The notes below the pieces were generated by a model. That model searched no databases and was not told the DNA's origin. It worked only from the letters and a program-made list of their open reading frames with translations. From NCBI GenBank assembly GCA_002422425.1, contig DIVG01000034.1:1-50691 (forward strand): DNA of 50,691 bases, given 5' to 3'. Source of the stretch: Akkermansiaceae bacterium UBA6138 (GTDB taxonomy: Bacteria; Verrucomicrobiota; Verrucomicrobiia; Verrucomicrobiales; DEV007). This document shows positions 26,633 to 34,664 of the stretch, piece by piece. The first letter of the stretch is position 1; every line of letters begins with the position of its first letter. A program made the translations under genes and the position numbers.

Positions 26633-26650
26633 CCCGGGGATATCCCTGGG
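26633..26650. repeat. 18-bp palindrome between thioredoxin and ATP-grasp genes
   Basis: CCCGGGGATATCCCTGGG is self-complementary except for one G/T pair. It lies in the 190-nt space between the thioredoxin start and the ATP-grasp stop. It has no loop, so it fits a protein-binding site better than an RNA hairpin. I see no other signal in this spacer. Confidence 0.4.
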
Positions 26651-26747
26651 CATCTGGAGACAGGTCGCCGCTCTTGGACAACAGGAAGAAGGTTTCCCGG
26701 GCAGGCGCTTCCCGAAGAGAACCCGTCAGGTCCGCTCCAGAAAGGCC

Positions 26748-27731
26748 TCACAAGTGGATCGGTCGCGCGAGGGTATCCAGGGCAGCCGGCCAATGGATCC
26801 ACGACCTCGGCTGCGAAGGCAAATGCAGGGAATTATCCGACCTTTTATGATTGTCTGACGTTTCTTCGGCAGCGAGAAATGCCGCAGCCAACTGATCCGC
26901 GAGGCGCTGTTTCATCGGATACACTTCCGCGAGGTAGTTTTTCTTTTCACCGATGAGAATGGGGTTCGTGTTAATCTCCCACACCACGATGGCTCCATCC
27001 TTCAGACTGTAGTCAATGCGTCCATACTCGATACCAGCGAGCCGGAATAGGCGCAACAGTTCGTCCCGGTGTGGATTCTCTTCCAGATATAATCTCTCCT
27101 CCCTCCGCATCGGTCCGGGGGCATTATCCTTGGCGACCCAGTCCCTCAGAAAAATGACGTGTCCCGGAATGATCCGCTCTCCAATACGGAAAGCCGAATA
27201 TTTGCGGTAAAGCCCGTCCTCCCCGCGGGTTTCGCAATATTCCACAAGAATGAGCCTGTTCCTGAACCGCCGCACTTTTCCAAGACGTTGGCACTCCTCG
27301 CGGAGCTTCTGAGAATCATAGATAAGGGGAGACCTGGGTCCGGAATGATCATTGGCACGCCGAACAAAGACCGGAAATCTGGATACCGTCTCGATCTCGC
27401 TCCAGGAATAGGGTCGGAATTCATTGATTCCGAACTTCCACAATAGCATGAGCAGGTCAAAACGCTGCAGAACCCGGGAAGGCAGATTGAGGATAGATTC
27501 GCCGCCGAAGCGTGTGGTAAGCTGCCGTTGAAGTTCCTCGACCATCGGCTGCTGCGAGGGAGTGATGCGGTCGATATCCGCGAATACGAAGAGCCCGGGT
27601 TCAATCCGGCGAAGCCTGTGAATTTGCCCGTAGGGAACGAGCCGAATCCTCTTTGAGGCCCTGTTTGACCAAACCGTGAGAAAAGGAATGATCGTTTCCT
27701 GGTTCCGTCCGGAGATAAAAATATTTATCAT
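26748..27731 (-). CDS. ATP-grasp-like protein downstream of carotenoid genes
   Basis: A 327-residue soluble protein that I place in the ATP-grasp superfamily from its C-terminal metal/ATP region: YGRIDYSLKDGAIVVWEINTNP, with the Asp and the E-x-N magnesium ligands typical of these carboxylate ligases. A central FPVFVRRANDHSG and a GHVIFLRDWVAKDN segment fit the ATP-binding subdomain. ATP-grasp enzymes activate a carboxylate as acyl-phosphate and join it to an amine or thiol. The substrate is unknown. Its ATG follows the stop of a small upstream ORF by one base (TGAAATG), and both lie downstream of crtO on the same strand, so a role tied to carotenoid modification is possible but unproven. The last 40 residues are low-complexity and probably disordered. 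Confidence 0.65.
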   Translation of the reverse strand: MINIFISGRNQETIIPFLTVWSNRASKRIRLVPYGQIHRLRRIEPGLFVFADIDRITPSQQPMVEELQRQLTTRFGGESILNLPSRVLQRFDLLMLLWKFGINEFRPYSWSEIETVSRFPVFVRRANDHSGPRSPLIYDSQKLREECQRLGKVRRFRNRLILVEYCETRGEDGLYRKYSAFRIGERIIPGHVIFLRDWVAKDNAPGPMRREERLYLEENPHRDELLRLFRLAGIEYGRIDYSLKDGAIVVWEINTNPILIGEKKNYLAEVYPMKQRLADQLAAAFLAAEETSDNHKRSDNSLHLPSQPRSWIHWPAALDTLARPIHL

Positions 27732-27732
27732 T

Positions 27733-27999
27733 TCAACGCGTAGCCACTCTATTCACAGGTTTGGTTAATGGTTTTCCCTCCCCCCCCTCCGCAACGGCCA
27801 AGGTGAGAAGATCGACTCCTTCGCGAATCTCCCCATTCGTTTCGAGACGGTAATCGGCCTTCATCACCACGATGCTGCCGCAGACATGTTCATTCACCCC
27901 GCTCCACTCTTCCAGGAAAATCGTGTCTTCCGGGGCGCAGGCGCGGTGTTCGGGCAGGGCATCGTCGTTACCCGGCGAAGAAACCGGGCACCTGCTCAC
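27733..27999 (-). CDS. Small hypothetical protein between crtO and the ATP-grasp gene
   Basis: An 88-codon frame with a GTG start, not matched to any family I know. Third positions are GC-rich through most of its length, as in neighbouring genes. The segment VNEHVCGSIVVMKADYRLETNG looks protein-like. A run of eight G (seen as C8 on the plus strand) lies near the 3' end and could be prone to slippage. It starts 55 nt after the crtO stop and ends one base before the ATP-grasp ATG, which favours a real coupled gene, but it could be a leader or a remnant. Confidence 0.4.
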   Translation of the reverse strand: MSRCPVSSPGNDDALPEHRACAPEDTIFLEEWSGVNEHVCGSIVVMKADYRLETNGEIREGVDLLTLAVAEGGEGKPLTKPVNRVATR

Positions 28000-28054
28000 G
28001 CTTCCGTTTTCACGTGCCTGCGGTTTTTGCCCGACCCTGTTAAGCTGCCGGATT

Positions 28055-28543
28055 TCAGGCGGCGTTCACCACTTCGGCGAGAAAGCCCCGCAGTCTTGCC
28101 CGAGTGAAGCGCTGCAAAAGGATGCAGGGCAGGTTTGAGAAGAGGGAGTAAACAATCATCACGATCGCGGCAATGGGCCAGGGATTCCAGATGAGGGTCA
28201 GCATGATCCCGGGGATCTGCACGTAGTGAGCGGCCTCACCGCGACAGGTCTCGGCAATGAAGGCGCGGAGATATTCGGGGTCTTTGTCCTTAAGTTTTCC
28301 CTTTGCAAATCCGTCGAACCACGGAGCCGCGTCGGGGAGAAGTCCTTTCCATTTACGGATCCGGAAAAAAGTCTGGTAAAATTCACCCCCTCTCTCCCAG
28401 GCACGGTCTCGATAGAGCGGTGCCCCGGGATCGAAGAGAGACCGCTTCATTTTGATAAAGACCCAGGAGATCCCGAGATGGATCGCGGGGATGCCGATCA
28501 CGTTGAGCACGACGATCCAGAAGTCGGACAGATTAACCCACAT
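28055..28543 (-). CDS. crtO: Glycosyl-C30-carotenoate acyltransferase (CrtO-like)
   Basis: A 162-residue membrane protein like CrtO of the staphyloxanthin pathway, which esterifies the sugar of a glycosylated C30 carotenoid acid with a fatty acid. Two N-terminal hydrophobic stretches (7-30) are followed by the RIRKWKGLLPDAAPWFDG block, and two more helices lie at ~108-140. NLPCILLQRFTRARL is near the C-terminus. A frame open to 28687 is non-coding upstream; the ATG at 28543 gives the family-like start MWVNLSDFW and overlaps crtQ by 11 nt, implying coupled translation. Confidence 0.8.
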   Translation of the reverse strand: MWVNLSDFWIVVLNVIGIPAIHLGISWVFIKMKRSLFDPGAPLYRDRAWERGGEFYQTFFRIRKWKGLLPDAAPWFDGFAKGKLKDKDPEYLRAFIAETCRGEAAHYVQIPGIMLTLIWNPWPIAAIVMIVYSLFSNLPCILLQRFTRARLRGFLAEVVNAA

Positions 28544-29639
28544 CGCGTCCTTTCCATTTGATCTGTCCTCCTTTCTTCCGGCGGTGCAGGGCCTGGAAAA
28601 AGACGGTCTGATAGAAGATGAGCGCGACCGGGAAGAGCAGGGCGTTGAGCACCCCGAAGGTTCCCGCACTTTTGAAAACAAAAACACACTGAAGCACCCC
28701 GAGGAAATACAACGCGCCGATGCCGAGTCGAGCGTCGGCTCCCGCCTGTGGCAGAAAAGTAAGGGCGACGGTTGTCATGATAAGCCCCGAGAGCCAGATT
28801 GAGATCCCGACCATGGCGCTGCGGGCGGTGTTGTCGGCGCCGGAGACAAAGCCCTTGCTCCAGCCGGCGACGAGGTCGCGCCAGCCGCCCGGAAACATCC
28901 GCATCGAGAGTGTCCCCCGCCCGAGGTAACAGCGACAGGCGATCCCGGCCTCGCGGAAGTGGCGGGAGAGATGGAAATTCTCGAGGACCTCGCGTCGCAC
29001 CCGGCCGTGCCCGCCGACAAGATCGTAGCTCCGCCGCGAGAGGAACAGGGCCTGGCCAAACAGCCCGATGCCCGAGGCAGCACCGCCTTTGAGGGTGAAG
29101 GCATTCATTCCGAGAAGCATGATGACATTAAAGAAGGCCGAGAGCTCCTCGTAAAGTCGGCGGACGCGATGGTAGGGACAGATCGAGTGGACGGCGGTTT
29201 CCTCCCGGGCGAGGGCGGTGAGGCGACGGAGACCGTCCGCCTCCATGACGATGTCGGCATCGAGAAAGAGGAGCCAGTCGCCGCTCGCGGCATCGGCGCC
29301 CTGTTGACACGCCCAGGGCTTGCCATACCAGCCCTCGGGGAGGTCACTGCCCGCGATGACCCGGGCCCCGTACTCGGCGGCGACGGCACCGGTGCGATCG
29401 GTCGAATGGTCATTCACGACGATGATCTCGTGCGGAGTGCGACTCTGTGAAGTGAGCGAGGGGAGAAGACGGGAGAGATTGTCCTCTTCGTTGCGCGCGG
29501 GGATGATGATGGAGACCTTCACTCCGGGCACATCGGCATCCGACACGGCCGGGACGGCGCGGAAGCGCAGGAACATCGCCCAGGCGGCGACCCAGCAGAG
29601 GAATGTCAGGGTAAGAAAAATCCAGATGAACAAATCCAT
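28533..29639 (-). CDS. crtQ: C30 carotenoid glycosyltransferase (CrtQ-like, GT2)
   Basis: A 368-residue family 2 glycosyltransferase anchored by an N-terminal helix and three C-terminal ones. SIIIPARNEEDNL and the DxD-type LFLDADIVM mark the GT-A fold. WYGKPWACQQG, FRMFPGG-like RMFPGGWRDLV and the terminal IKWKGR match CrtQ, which glucosylates 4,4'-diaponeurosporenoate. A GTG at 29648 is also in frame, but AGGTGG at good spacing supports the ATG at 29639. It ends inside the start region of crtO. Confidence 0.85.
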   Translation of the reverse strand: MDLFIWIFLTLTFLCWVAAWAMFLRFRAVPAVSDADVPGVKVSIIIPARNEEDNLSRLLPSLTSQSRTPHEIIVVNDHSTDRTGAVAAEYGARVIAGSDLPEGWYGKPWACQQGADAASGDWLLFLDADIVMEADGLRRLTALAREETAVHSICPYHRVRRLYEELSAFFNVIMLLGMNAFTLKGGAASGIGLFGQALFLSRRSYDLVGGHGRVRREVLENFHLSRHFREAGIACRCYLGRGTLSMRMFPGGWRDLVAGWSKGFVSGADNTARSAMVGISIWLSGLIMTTVALTFLPQAGADARLGIGALYFLGVLQCVFVFKSAGTFGVLNALLFPVALIFYQTVFFQALHRRKKGGQIKWKGRDVG

Positions 29640-29660
29640 GCGGTCCACCTGATACGATTC

Positions 29661-31178
29661 TCAGGCCCGCCTTGATTCGGCTTTTACGACCCGGTCAGCC
29701 ACTTTCTGACCGCAGAGGATCGCCATGGGCATGCCGCCGCCGGGATTAACACTGCCGCCAGTGAAGAAAAGATTCCGGTATTTCGAAGACTGCTTCGGCG
29801 CCTTGAAGGCCTGGTTCTTTTTCCAGTCGCTCACGACGCCGTAGATCGAGCCCTGATTCGAATTATACATCCGCTCGATGTCGACCGGGGTGAGGACGTC
29901 CTCGACGACGGTGTGCTTGCGCAGATCGGTCAGGCCCATGCGCTCGAGCTTGTCGATGACACGCTCTTTCAGCGCCATGTATTCCTCGCGGGTGTGAGGC
30001 TTGTCAGGATTAATCGGCGGGATGTGCGGCAGGATCTTGATGTTGTCGTGTCCGGCCGGGGCCTTTGACGGATCGGTGCGGGTCGGGGCAACGAGGTAGA
30101 TCGTGGGATCTTCGGGGAGCTTGCCCTGCTGGAAGACAGAGTCGAAGTGCTTGCTCTGATTGTTCGAGTAGAAAAAGTTGTGATGGGCGAGCTGGTCGTA
30201 GATACGATCGGTCCCGAGATGGATGACGAGACCGGAGCAGGCCGGAGCAAATTTCTCCAGGGTCTTCATGAAGGCGGGCGGCTCGCTAAGCAGCTTCCGG
30301 TAGGCGGGGAGGACCTCCATGTTGCAGACGACGTAGTCGGCCGTGAGGGTCTCGCCGCTCCCGAGAGTGACGCCTTTGACCTCGCCCCCCTCTTTGTTGA
30401 TCGAGGCGACTTCGCTGTCGAGACGAACGGGGATACCGAGATCGTCGAGCAGTTTCCCGAGACCGCGGGCGAGATTGTACATGCCGCCTTTCACATACCA
30501 GAGACCGTAGTCGAACTGGATGATGGGCATCAGGTTCATGTAACCGGGCGCATCGTGCGCGGACGAACCGACATACTTGATGAAATACTCGAAAATCATC
30601 CGCAGGTGCGGTTCCTCGAAATGCTTGTTGATCGAGCCGGTCATCGTGTTCCGGTGATCCATTTTGAAGATCAACTTCCAGCCGTAGTGGCGCAGCATCT
30701 CCCAGACGTTGTCGAGGCCCTTCTTGAAATAGCCGTCGTCGACGAGGTGGTATTGCTCGCGTCCGTAGGTGAGGAAGGCCTGAAACTGAGCCCAGAGCGC
30801 CTCAGGATCGCCCTCGAGCTTGGCGAGCTCGGCCTTCATGCGGTCGGGCTCTTCGTAGAGGTCGAAGACGAGGCCGTCCTCGAAGAAATTCCGCCAGTGC
30901 GGCGAGACGGACTCGAGCTGCACGTAGTCCTCCATGCGCCTGCCGGCGCGTTCCCAGAGGCTTTCGAAGAACTGGGGCAGCGTGAAGATGGAGGGCCCGA
31001 GGTCGAAGCCGTAGCCCTCGATCTCGGTGAAATTTAGCTTGCCGCCGATGCGTTCGTTTTTCTCGACGATCTCGACATCAAATCCCTCGGCCTTTAGTGA
31101 AATAGCGGCGGCGAGGCCTCCGAGGCCCGCTCCGACAACGATGACGTTTTTCTGGTGATGCTTCGAGTCTCTGGTCAT
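29661..31178 (-). CDS. crtP: C30 carotenoid terminal oxidase (CrtP-like)
   Basis: A 505-residue FAD-dependent amine-oxidase-fold enzyme of the CrtI/CrtN/CrtP group. The Rossmann motif VVGAGLGGLAAAISL is at the N-terminus. Segments FDLGPSIFTLPQ, FIKYVGSSAHDAP, GLWYVKGGMYNLARGL, MGLTDLRKH and GGSVNPGGGMPM resemble CrtP closely and CrtN less so. CrtP oxidises the terminal methyl of diaponeurosporene to an aldehyde, which the divergent aldehyde dehydrogenase could take to the acid. The ATG overlaps the crtN stop (ATGA). Peripheral membrane location is expected. Confidence 0.88.
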   Translation of the reverse strand: MTRDSKHHQKNVIVVGAGLGGLAAAISLKAEGFDVEIVEKNERIGGKLNFTEIEGYGFDLGPSIFTLPQFFESLWERAGRRMEDYVQLESVSPHWRNFFEDGLVFDLYEEPDRMKAELAKLEGDPEALWAQFQAFLTYGREQYHLVDDGYFKKGLDNVWEMLRHYGWKLIFKMDHRNTMTGSINKHFEEPHLRMIFEYFIKYVGSSAHDAPGYMNLMPIIQFDYGLWYVKGGMYNLARGLGKLLDDLGIPVRLDSEVASINKEGGEVKGVTLGSGETLTADYVVCNMEVLPAYRKLLSEPPAFMKTLEKFAPACSGLVIHLGTDRIYDQLAHHNFFYSNNQSKHFDSVFQQGKLPEDPTIYLVAPTRTDPSKAPAGHDNIKILPHIPPINPDKPHTREEYMALKERVIDKLERMGLTDLRKHTVVEDVLTPVDIERMYNSNQGSIYGVVSDWKKNQAFKAPKQSSKYRNLFFTGGSVNPGGGMPMAILCGQKVADRVVKAESRRA

Positions 31179-32716
31179 GCAGTGATTCCCGTTTTGGTGT
31201 AGGAAAGCCCGAAAGTATCCGAGATAAGGTTCGAAGCAATACGCGCTGACTCAAAAATCGTGGGAAGTCCGCTCCCGGGATGGGTCCCGCCGCCGACGAG
31301 GAAGCAGTTGCTGAACTCCTCGAAGCGGTTCCGCGGGCGCATGAAGGCCATCTGGCTGAGGCAATGCGAGAGATTGAAGGTCGCGCCCTTGAAAATGTCG
31401 AGCTCGGTGTTCCAGGTGCGCGGGGTGTAGATTTTTTCCACTTCGACGCTCTCCTCGAGATCGGTGATCCCGAGCCGGTCGGCAAAGGCCTTGAAAACGA
31501 GGGAACGGTAACGATCCTGAACCTCGTCCCAGTTGACATCGCCGTCGAGATTCGGGGTCGGGACAAGAATATAGAGACTGGATTTCCCGGCCGGAGCCAG
31601 CGTCGGGTCGGTCACGCTGGCGTTGCGGACGTAGAAGGAGATGTCGTCCGAGGATCGGTTCAGCTTGAAGATTTCCTCGACGTTCTTTTTGTAATCACGG
31701 GCGAAAACGATGCTGTGGTGGGGGAGATCGTAGACCTTGTTCACGCCCAGATGCATCATGAAGGTGGAGCAGCTGTATTTCATGCGATCCAGCTTTTCCG
31801 CCGTGTACTTTTTGAGGGCACCGTCGGGAACGAGGTGGGTCATGGCATGGGCGAAGTCGGCGTTGATGATGACGCTGTCGCCGTAGACTTTTTCCCCGTT
31901 TTCCAGTTCCACCCCGGTGACCTTGCGTCCGTCGAGGATGATCTGCTTCACCGGCGTGCCGGTGTGGATGTGGGCGCCGCAGTCCGCTGCGGCCCGCCCG
32001 AGACCGACGGGGATCTCGCTGAGACCGCCGATGGTGTGGTAGATGCCGTGCTCGTGCTCCATGTAGGACAGCATCGCAAAGGCGCCCGGGCACTCCCAGG
32101 CGGACATCCCGAGATACTTGCTCTGGAAGGAGAAAAGAAGCGCGAGCTTCTCATCCGGGAAATACTTCTTCAGATTGTCGAAAACCGTCGAACCAAGCGA
32201 GAGATGCGGCAGCGCCGGGAGAAGATCGGGCGAGAGGGTGCGGAGGGAGAGGGGAAAGTCGCGCTCGAAAGCGGGGAGCAGCTTGCCGAAGCGGGCCTTT
32301 TCTTTTTTTAGAAAAACGTCCATCGCCGCCGACTGGCCCGGGAAAAGGCGCTCAATCTCGGCCTTGGTGTCCTCGGTGTTGTTGCAGGCGCGGAAAATCT
32401 CGTCGTCGTAACGCAGCTCGTACATCGGATCGAGCCGCACGAACTCGAGGTAATCGGCCGAGTCCTTCCCCGCCTCGATGAAAATCCGGTCGAGGAGGGA
32501 TTTCATCATCAGGAAAGTCGGTCCGATGTCGAAGCGATAGCCATCGATCTCGTGCGCCGAAGTGCGGCCGCCGAGGCGATCGTGCTTTTCAAAGACATGG
32601 ACTTCGATCCCGCGGCTCGCAAGCAGGAGCGCACTTGCGACACCGCCGGGGCCGCCGCCGATAATCAATACCTTTTTGGGGGATCCTCCCGATCCCGTCG
32701 ATCCTAAATCTTTCAT
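31175..32716 (-). CDS. crtN: C30 carotenoid desaturase (CrtN-like)
   Basis: A 513-residue FAD-dependent desaturase. The dinucleotide-binding motif is VLIIGGGPGGVASALLLASRG, then FDIGPTFLMMKSLLD. YSCSTFMMHLGV, LYILVPTPNLDGD and GGGTHPGSGLPTIF are CrtN-like rather than CrtP-like. It should desaturate squalene or dehydrosqualene stepwise. The precursor synthase (CrtM or HpnCDE) is not in this window. First gene of the crtN-P-Q-O run; no Shine-Dalgarno is seen before the ATG. Confidence 0.88.
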   Translation of the reverse strand: MKDLGSTGSGGSPKKVLIIGGGPGGVASALLLASRGIEVHVFEKHDRLGGRTSAHEIDGYRFDIGPTFLMMKSLLDRIFIEAGKDSADYLEFVRLDPMYELRYDDEIFRACNNTEDTKAEIERLFPGQSAAMDVFLKKEKARFGKLLPAFERDFPLSLRTLSPDLLPALPHLSLGSTVFDNLKKYFPDEKLALLFSFQSKYLGMSAWECPGAFAMLSYMEHEHGIYHTIGGLSEIPVGLGRAAADCGAHIHTGTPVKQIILDGRKVTGVELENGEKVYGDSVIINADFAHAMTHLVPDGALKKYTAEKLDRMKYSCSTFMMHLGVNKVYDLPHHSIVFARDYKKNVEEIFKLNRSSDDISFYVRNASVTDPTLAPAGKSSLYILVPTPNLDGDVNWDEVQDRYRSLVFKAFADRLGITDLEESVEVEKIYTPRTWNTELDIFKGATFNLSHCLSQMAFMRPRNRFEEFSNCFLVGGGTHPGSGLPTIFESARIASNLISDTFGLSYTKTGITA

Positions 32717-32802
32717 TCAGCGCCTAAGTGTCGAAAAGGGTTCCCATGTCTGAGACCGAGACCGCTTTCGGGGTTTCTATCCATCGTTTCCGGAGACGCC
32801 CT

Positions 32803-32822
32803 CGTCGAGTTTTTTTTCGACG
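32803..32822. repeat. Inverted repeat in the crtN-aldH divergent region
   Basis: Arms CGTCGA and TCGACG flank an 8-nt loop of mostly T. With one G/U pair and a further C/G the stem reaches eight pairs. It sits 86 nt upstream of crtN and 85 nt upstream of the aldehyde dehydrogenase. It could be an operator or a hairpin. Confidence 0.4.
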
Positions 32823-32862
32823 GGATCAACTCCAGAGGGTATCGGTTATTTTGTGGTGATCG

Positions 32863-32877
32863 TGACAGTGCCTGTCA
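32863..32877. promoter_or_regulatory. Candidate operator upstream of the aldehyde dehydrogenase
   Basis: TGACAG-TGC-CTGTCA is a perfect 6+3+6 dyad, 30 nt before the aldehyde dehydrogenase ATG and between the two divergent carotenoid transcription units. This is where a repressor or activator site would be expected. The cognate regulator is not in the window. Confidence 0.4.
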
Positions 32878-32907
32878 TTTTCCAGTCCCCGCTCGTATTA
32901 AGGAGAA

Positions 32908-34296
32908 ATGAAAGAACCGGCTAAAGACTGCCCTATTTACGATCTTGCCGGAATTGTGGACACGCAGAAGCAATTTTTTGCCTCCGGGACCTCGCGAAAT
33001 CTCTCCTACCGGCTCGAACGCCTCGCCAAACTTGAGGCCGGGATCATCCGCGAGGGCGACGCTCTCCTTGCCGCGCTTGCCTCCGACCTCGGCAAGCCCG
33101 CCCTTGAGGCCTATGTCGCCGAGTATCATTTTGTCCTGACCGAGATCCGCCTTTTCCGGAAAAAACTGACCCGATGGGCACGGCCGCAGCGCGTCGGGAC
33201 ACCCTTTTACTCCCTCCCCGCCCGCAGCGAGATCCGGCGGGAGGCCTACGGGGTCGCCCTCATCGCCGCCCCGTGGAATTACCCTTTTCAACTCTCCCTC
33301 AGCCCTCTCGTCGCGGCAGTCGCGGCGGGGAACTGCGTCGTTCTGAAGCCCTCCGAACTCGCCCCCGCCACCGCCGGCCTGCTTTCGCGGATCGTCGCTG
33401 CGGTCTTCGATCCCGGACACGTCACCGTGGTCGAGGGCGGACCAGAGACGGGGAAAGAGCTCCTCGCCCAGTCCTTCGACTTCTGGTTTTACACCGGCAG
33501 CGAAGGGGTCGGACGCCTCTACGCCGAAGCCGCCGCCCGGACGCTCGCTCCTGTCGCCCTGGAACTGGGCGGCAAATGTCCGTGTCTCATTGACGGGGAT
33601 GTAGACCTCAGGCAAACCGTCGAACGGGTCATCACCGCCAAGTTTTTCAACGCCGGCCAGACCTGTATCGCTCCGGATTTTGTCCTCGTGCCCGAACCGC
33701 TCAAAGAAGCTTTCGTCTCAACCGCCCGGGAGATTCTGACCGCTTCCTACGGGAAGGAAAACCGCGGTGATCTCGCCGTGATCGTCAATGCCAACCACTA
33801 CCGTCGCCTCGCCGGGCTCACCATGCCCGACGAAATCCGCATCGGCGAGGATGATCCGGACGCCCGGCACCTCGCTCCGCGCCTTCTCCCCGGCGCCGAC
33901 TGGGACTCGCCCGCGATGCAGGAGGAAATCTTCGGCCCTCTCCTCCCCGTGATCGGCTATCAAAACCTCGACGAGGCTCTCGAACGGCTTGCCCGGCTCC
34001 CCGCCCCGCTCGCCCTCTATGTCTTTTCCCGAAACCGCGCCCTCCGCGAGCGGGTCGCCGCGACGGTCCGCTCGGGATCGATCTGCTTCAACGACGCCCT
34101 CAAGCAGGCCACCAATCTCAATCTCCCCTTCGGCGGGGTCGGTCCCAGCGGGATGGGACGCTACCGCGGCCGCTCCGGATTCGAGTGTTTCACCTGCGCC
34201 CGCTCCGTGACTCGCCGGTTTTTCTTCCCCGATCCCTTCATGGCAAAGCCACCCTACGGAAACCAGCTCGATCAGTTGCGGAAGATTTTGAAGTGA
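32908..34296 (+). CDS. aldH: Aldehyde dehydrogenase, probable C30 carotenoid aldehyde oxidation
   Basis: A 462-residue class 3-type aldehyde dehydrogenase. The active site is complete: N124 in APWNYP, E219 in LELGGK, C253 in GQTCIAPD. The C-terminal hydrophobic FFFPDPFMAKPPYGN resembles fatty aldehyde/diaponeurosporenal dehydrogenases that act on membrane-borne substrates. It is divergent from crtN across 191 nt, and together with crtP it would yield the carotenoid acid that crtQ and crtO then decorate. AGGAG lies two nt before the ATG, close but the best ribosome site in the region. The substrate assignment rests on location and family. Confidence 0.85.
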   Translation: MKEPAKDCPIYDLAGIVDTQKQFFASGTSRNLSYRLERLAKLEAGIIREGDALLAALASDLGKPALEAYVAEYHFVLTEIRLFRKKLTRWARPQRVGTPFYSLPARSEIRREAYGVALIAAPWNYPFQLSLSPLVAAVAAGNCVVLKPSELAPATAGLLSRIVAAVFDPGHVTVVEGGPETGKELLAQSFDFWFYTGSEGVGRLYAEAAARTLAPVALELGGKCPCLIDGDVDLRQTVERVITAKFFNAGQTCIAPDFVLVPEPLKEAFVSTAREILTASYGKENRGDLAVIVNANHYRRLAGLTMPDEIRIGEDDPDARHLAPRLLPGADWDSPAMQEEIFGPLLPVIGYQNLDEALERLARLPAPLALYVFSRNRALRERVAATVRSGSICFNDALKQATNLNLPFGGVGPSGMGRYRGRSGFECFTCARSVTRRFFFPDPFMAKPPYGNQLDQLRKILK

Positions 34297-34664
34297 GGGA
34301 GGGGCTTCACCGAAAGACTCAAAGGAGGAACACTTCCGACCTCATCGATGCGGAATGCCAACAACCCTGGCCCTTCGCCTCCCTCGAATCCCATCACACC
34401 GTCGCCGACACTCCCCCCAGTATACCAATCATCATTCCCGTTCGTAGCGCTTTCTCATTCACAAGAATAAACCAGTGCAGTCCGTAAATCGGCGGCATCT
34501 CAGCCGGGTCCTCTCACTGCGAAACCGCTTTCATCCCCATAAAAAAGCCGCAGAGCTTACTCTGCGGCTTTGAAAAATACCTCTTTCCCGTCCGGTCGAC
34601 CTTAACCACTGTTTCCGGAAAAACAGCGAACTCTAAGCGACCCGACTGCCGGGGAAAAGACCGA
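34297..34664. other. 368-nt intergenic region
   Basis: It lies between the convergent aldehyde dehydrogenase and MamK-like genes. I see no credible gene; short frames here lack family features. The only clear signal is the terminator at 34541-34571. Confidence 0.6.
34541..34571 (-). terminator. Intrinsic terminator of the MamK-like gene
   Basis: Perfect 11-bp stem AAAGCCGCAGA / TCTGCGGCTTT with a 6-nt loop. Read on the minus strand it is followed by a run of T (TTTTTT at the stem base and beyond), the classic Rho-independent form. It lies about 94 nt after the MamK-like stop. Confidence 0.85.

Noticed and set aside
27872..28138. Two plus-strand frames opposite the small ORF
   Set aside because: They overlap crtO and the minus-strand ORF and lack protein-like composition; the minus-strand frame fits the operon layout better.
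30147..32311. Two plus-strand frames of about 300 residues
   Set aside because: They are antisense to crtP and crtN, which match known enzymes along their length.
32875..33615. 246-codon minus-strand frame in the aldehyde dehydrogenase
   Set aside because: Antisense to a gene with complete active-site motifs.
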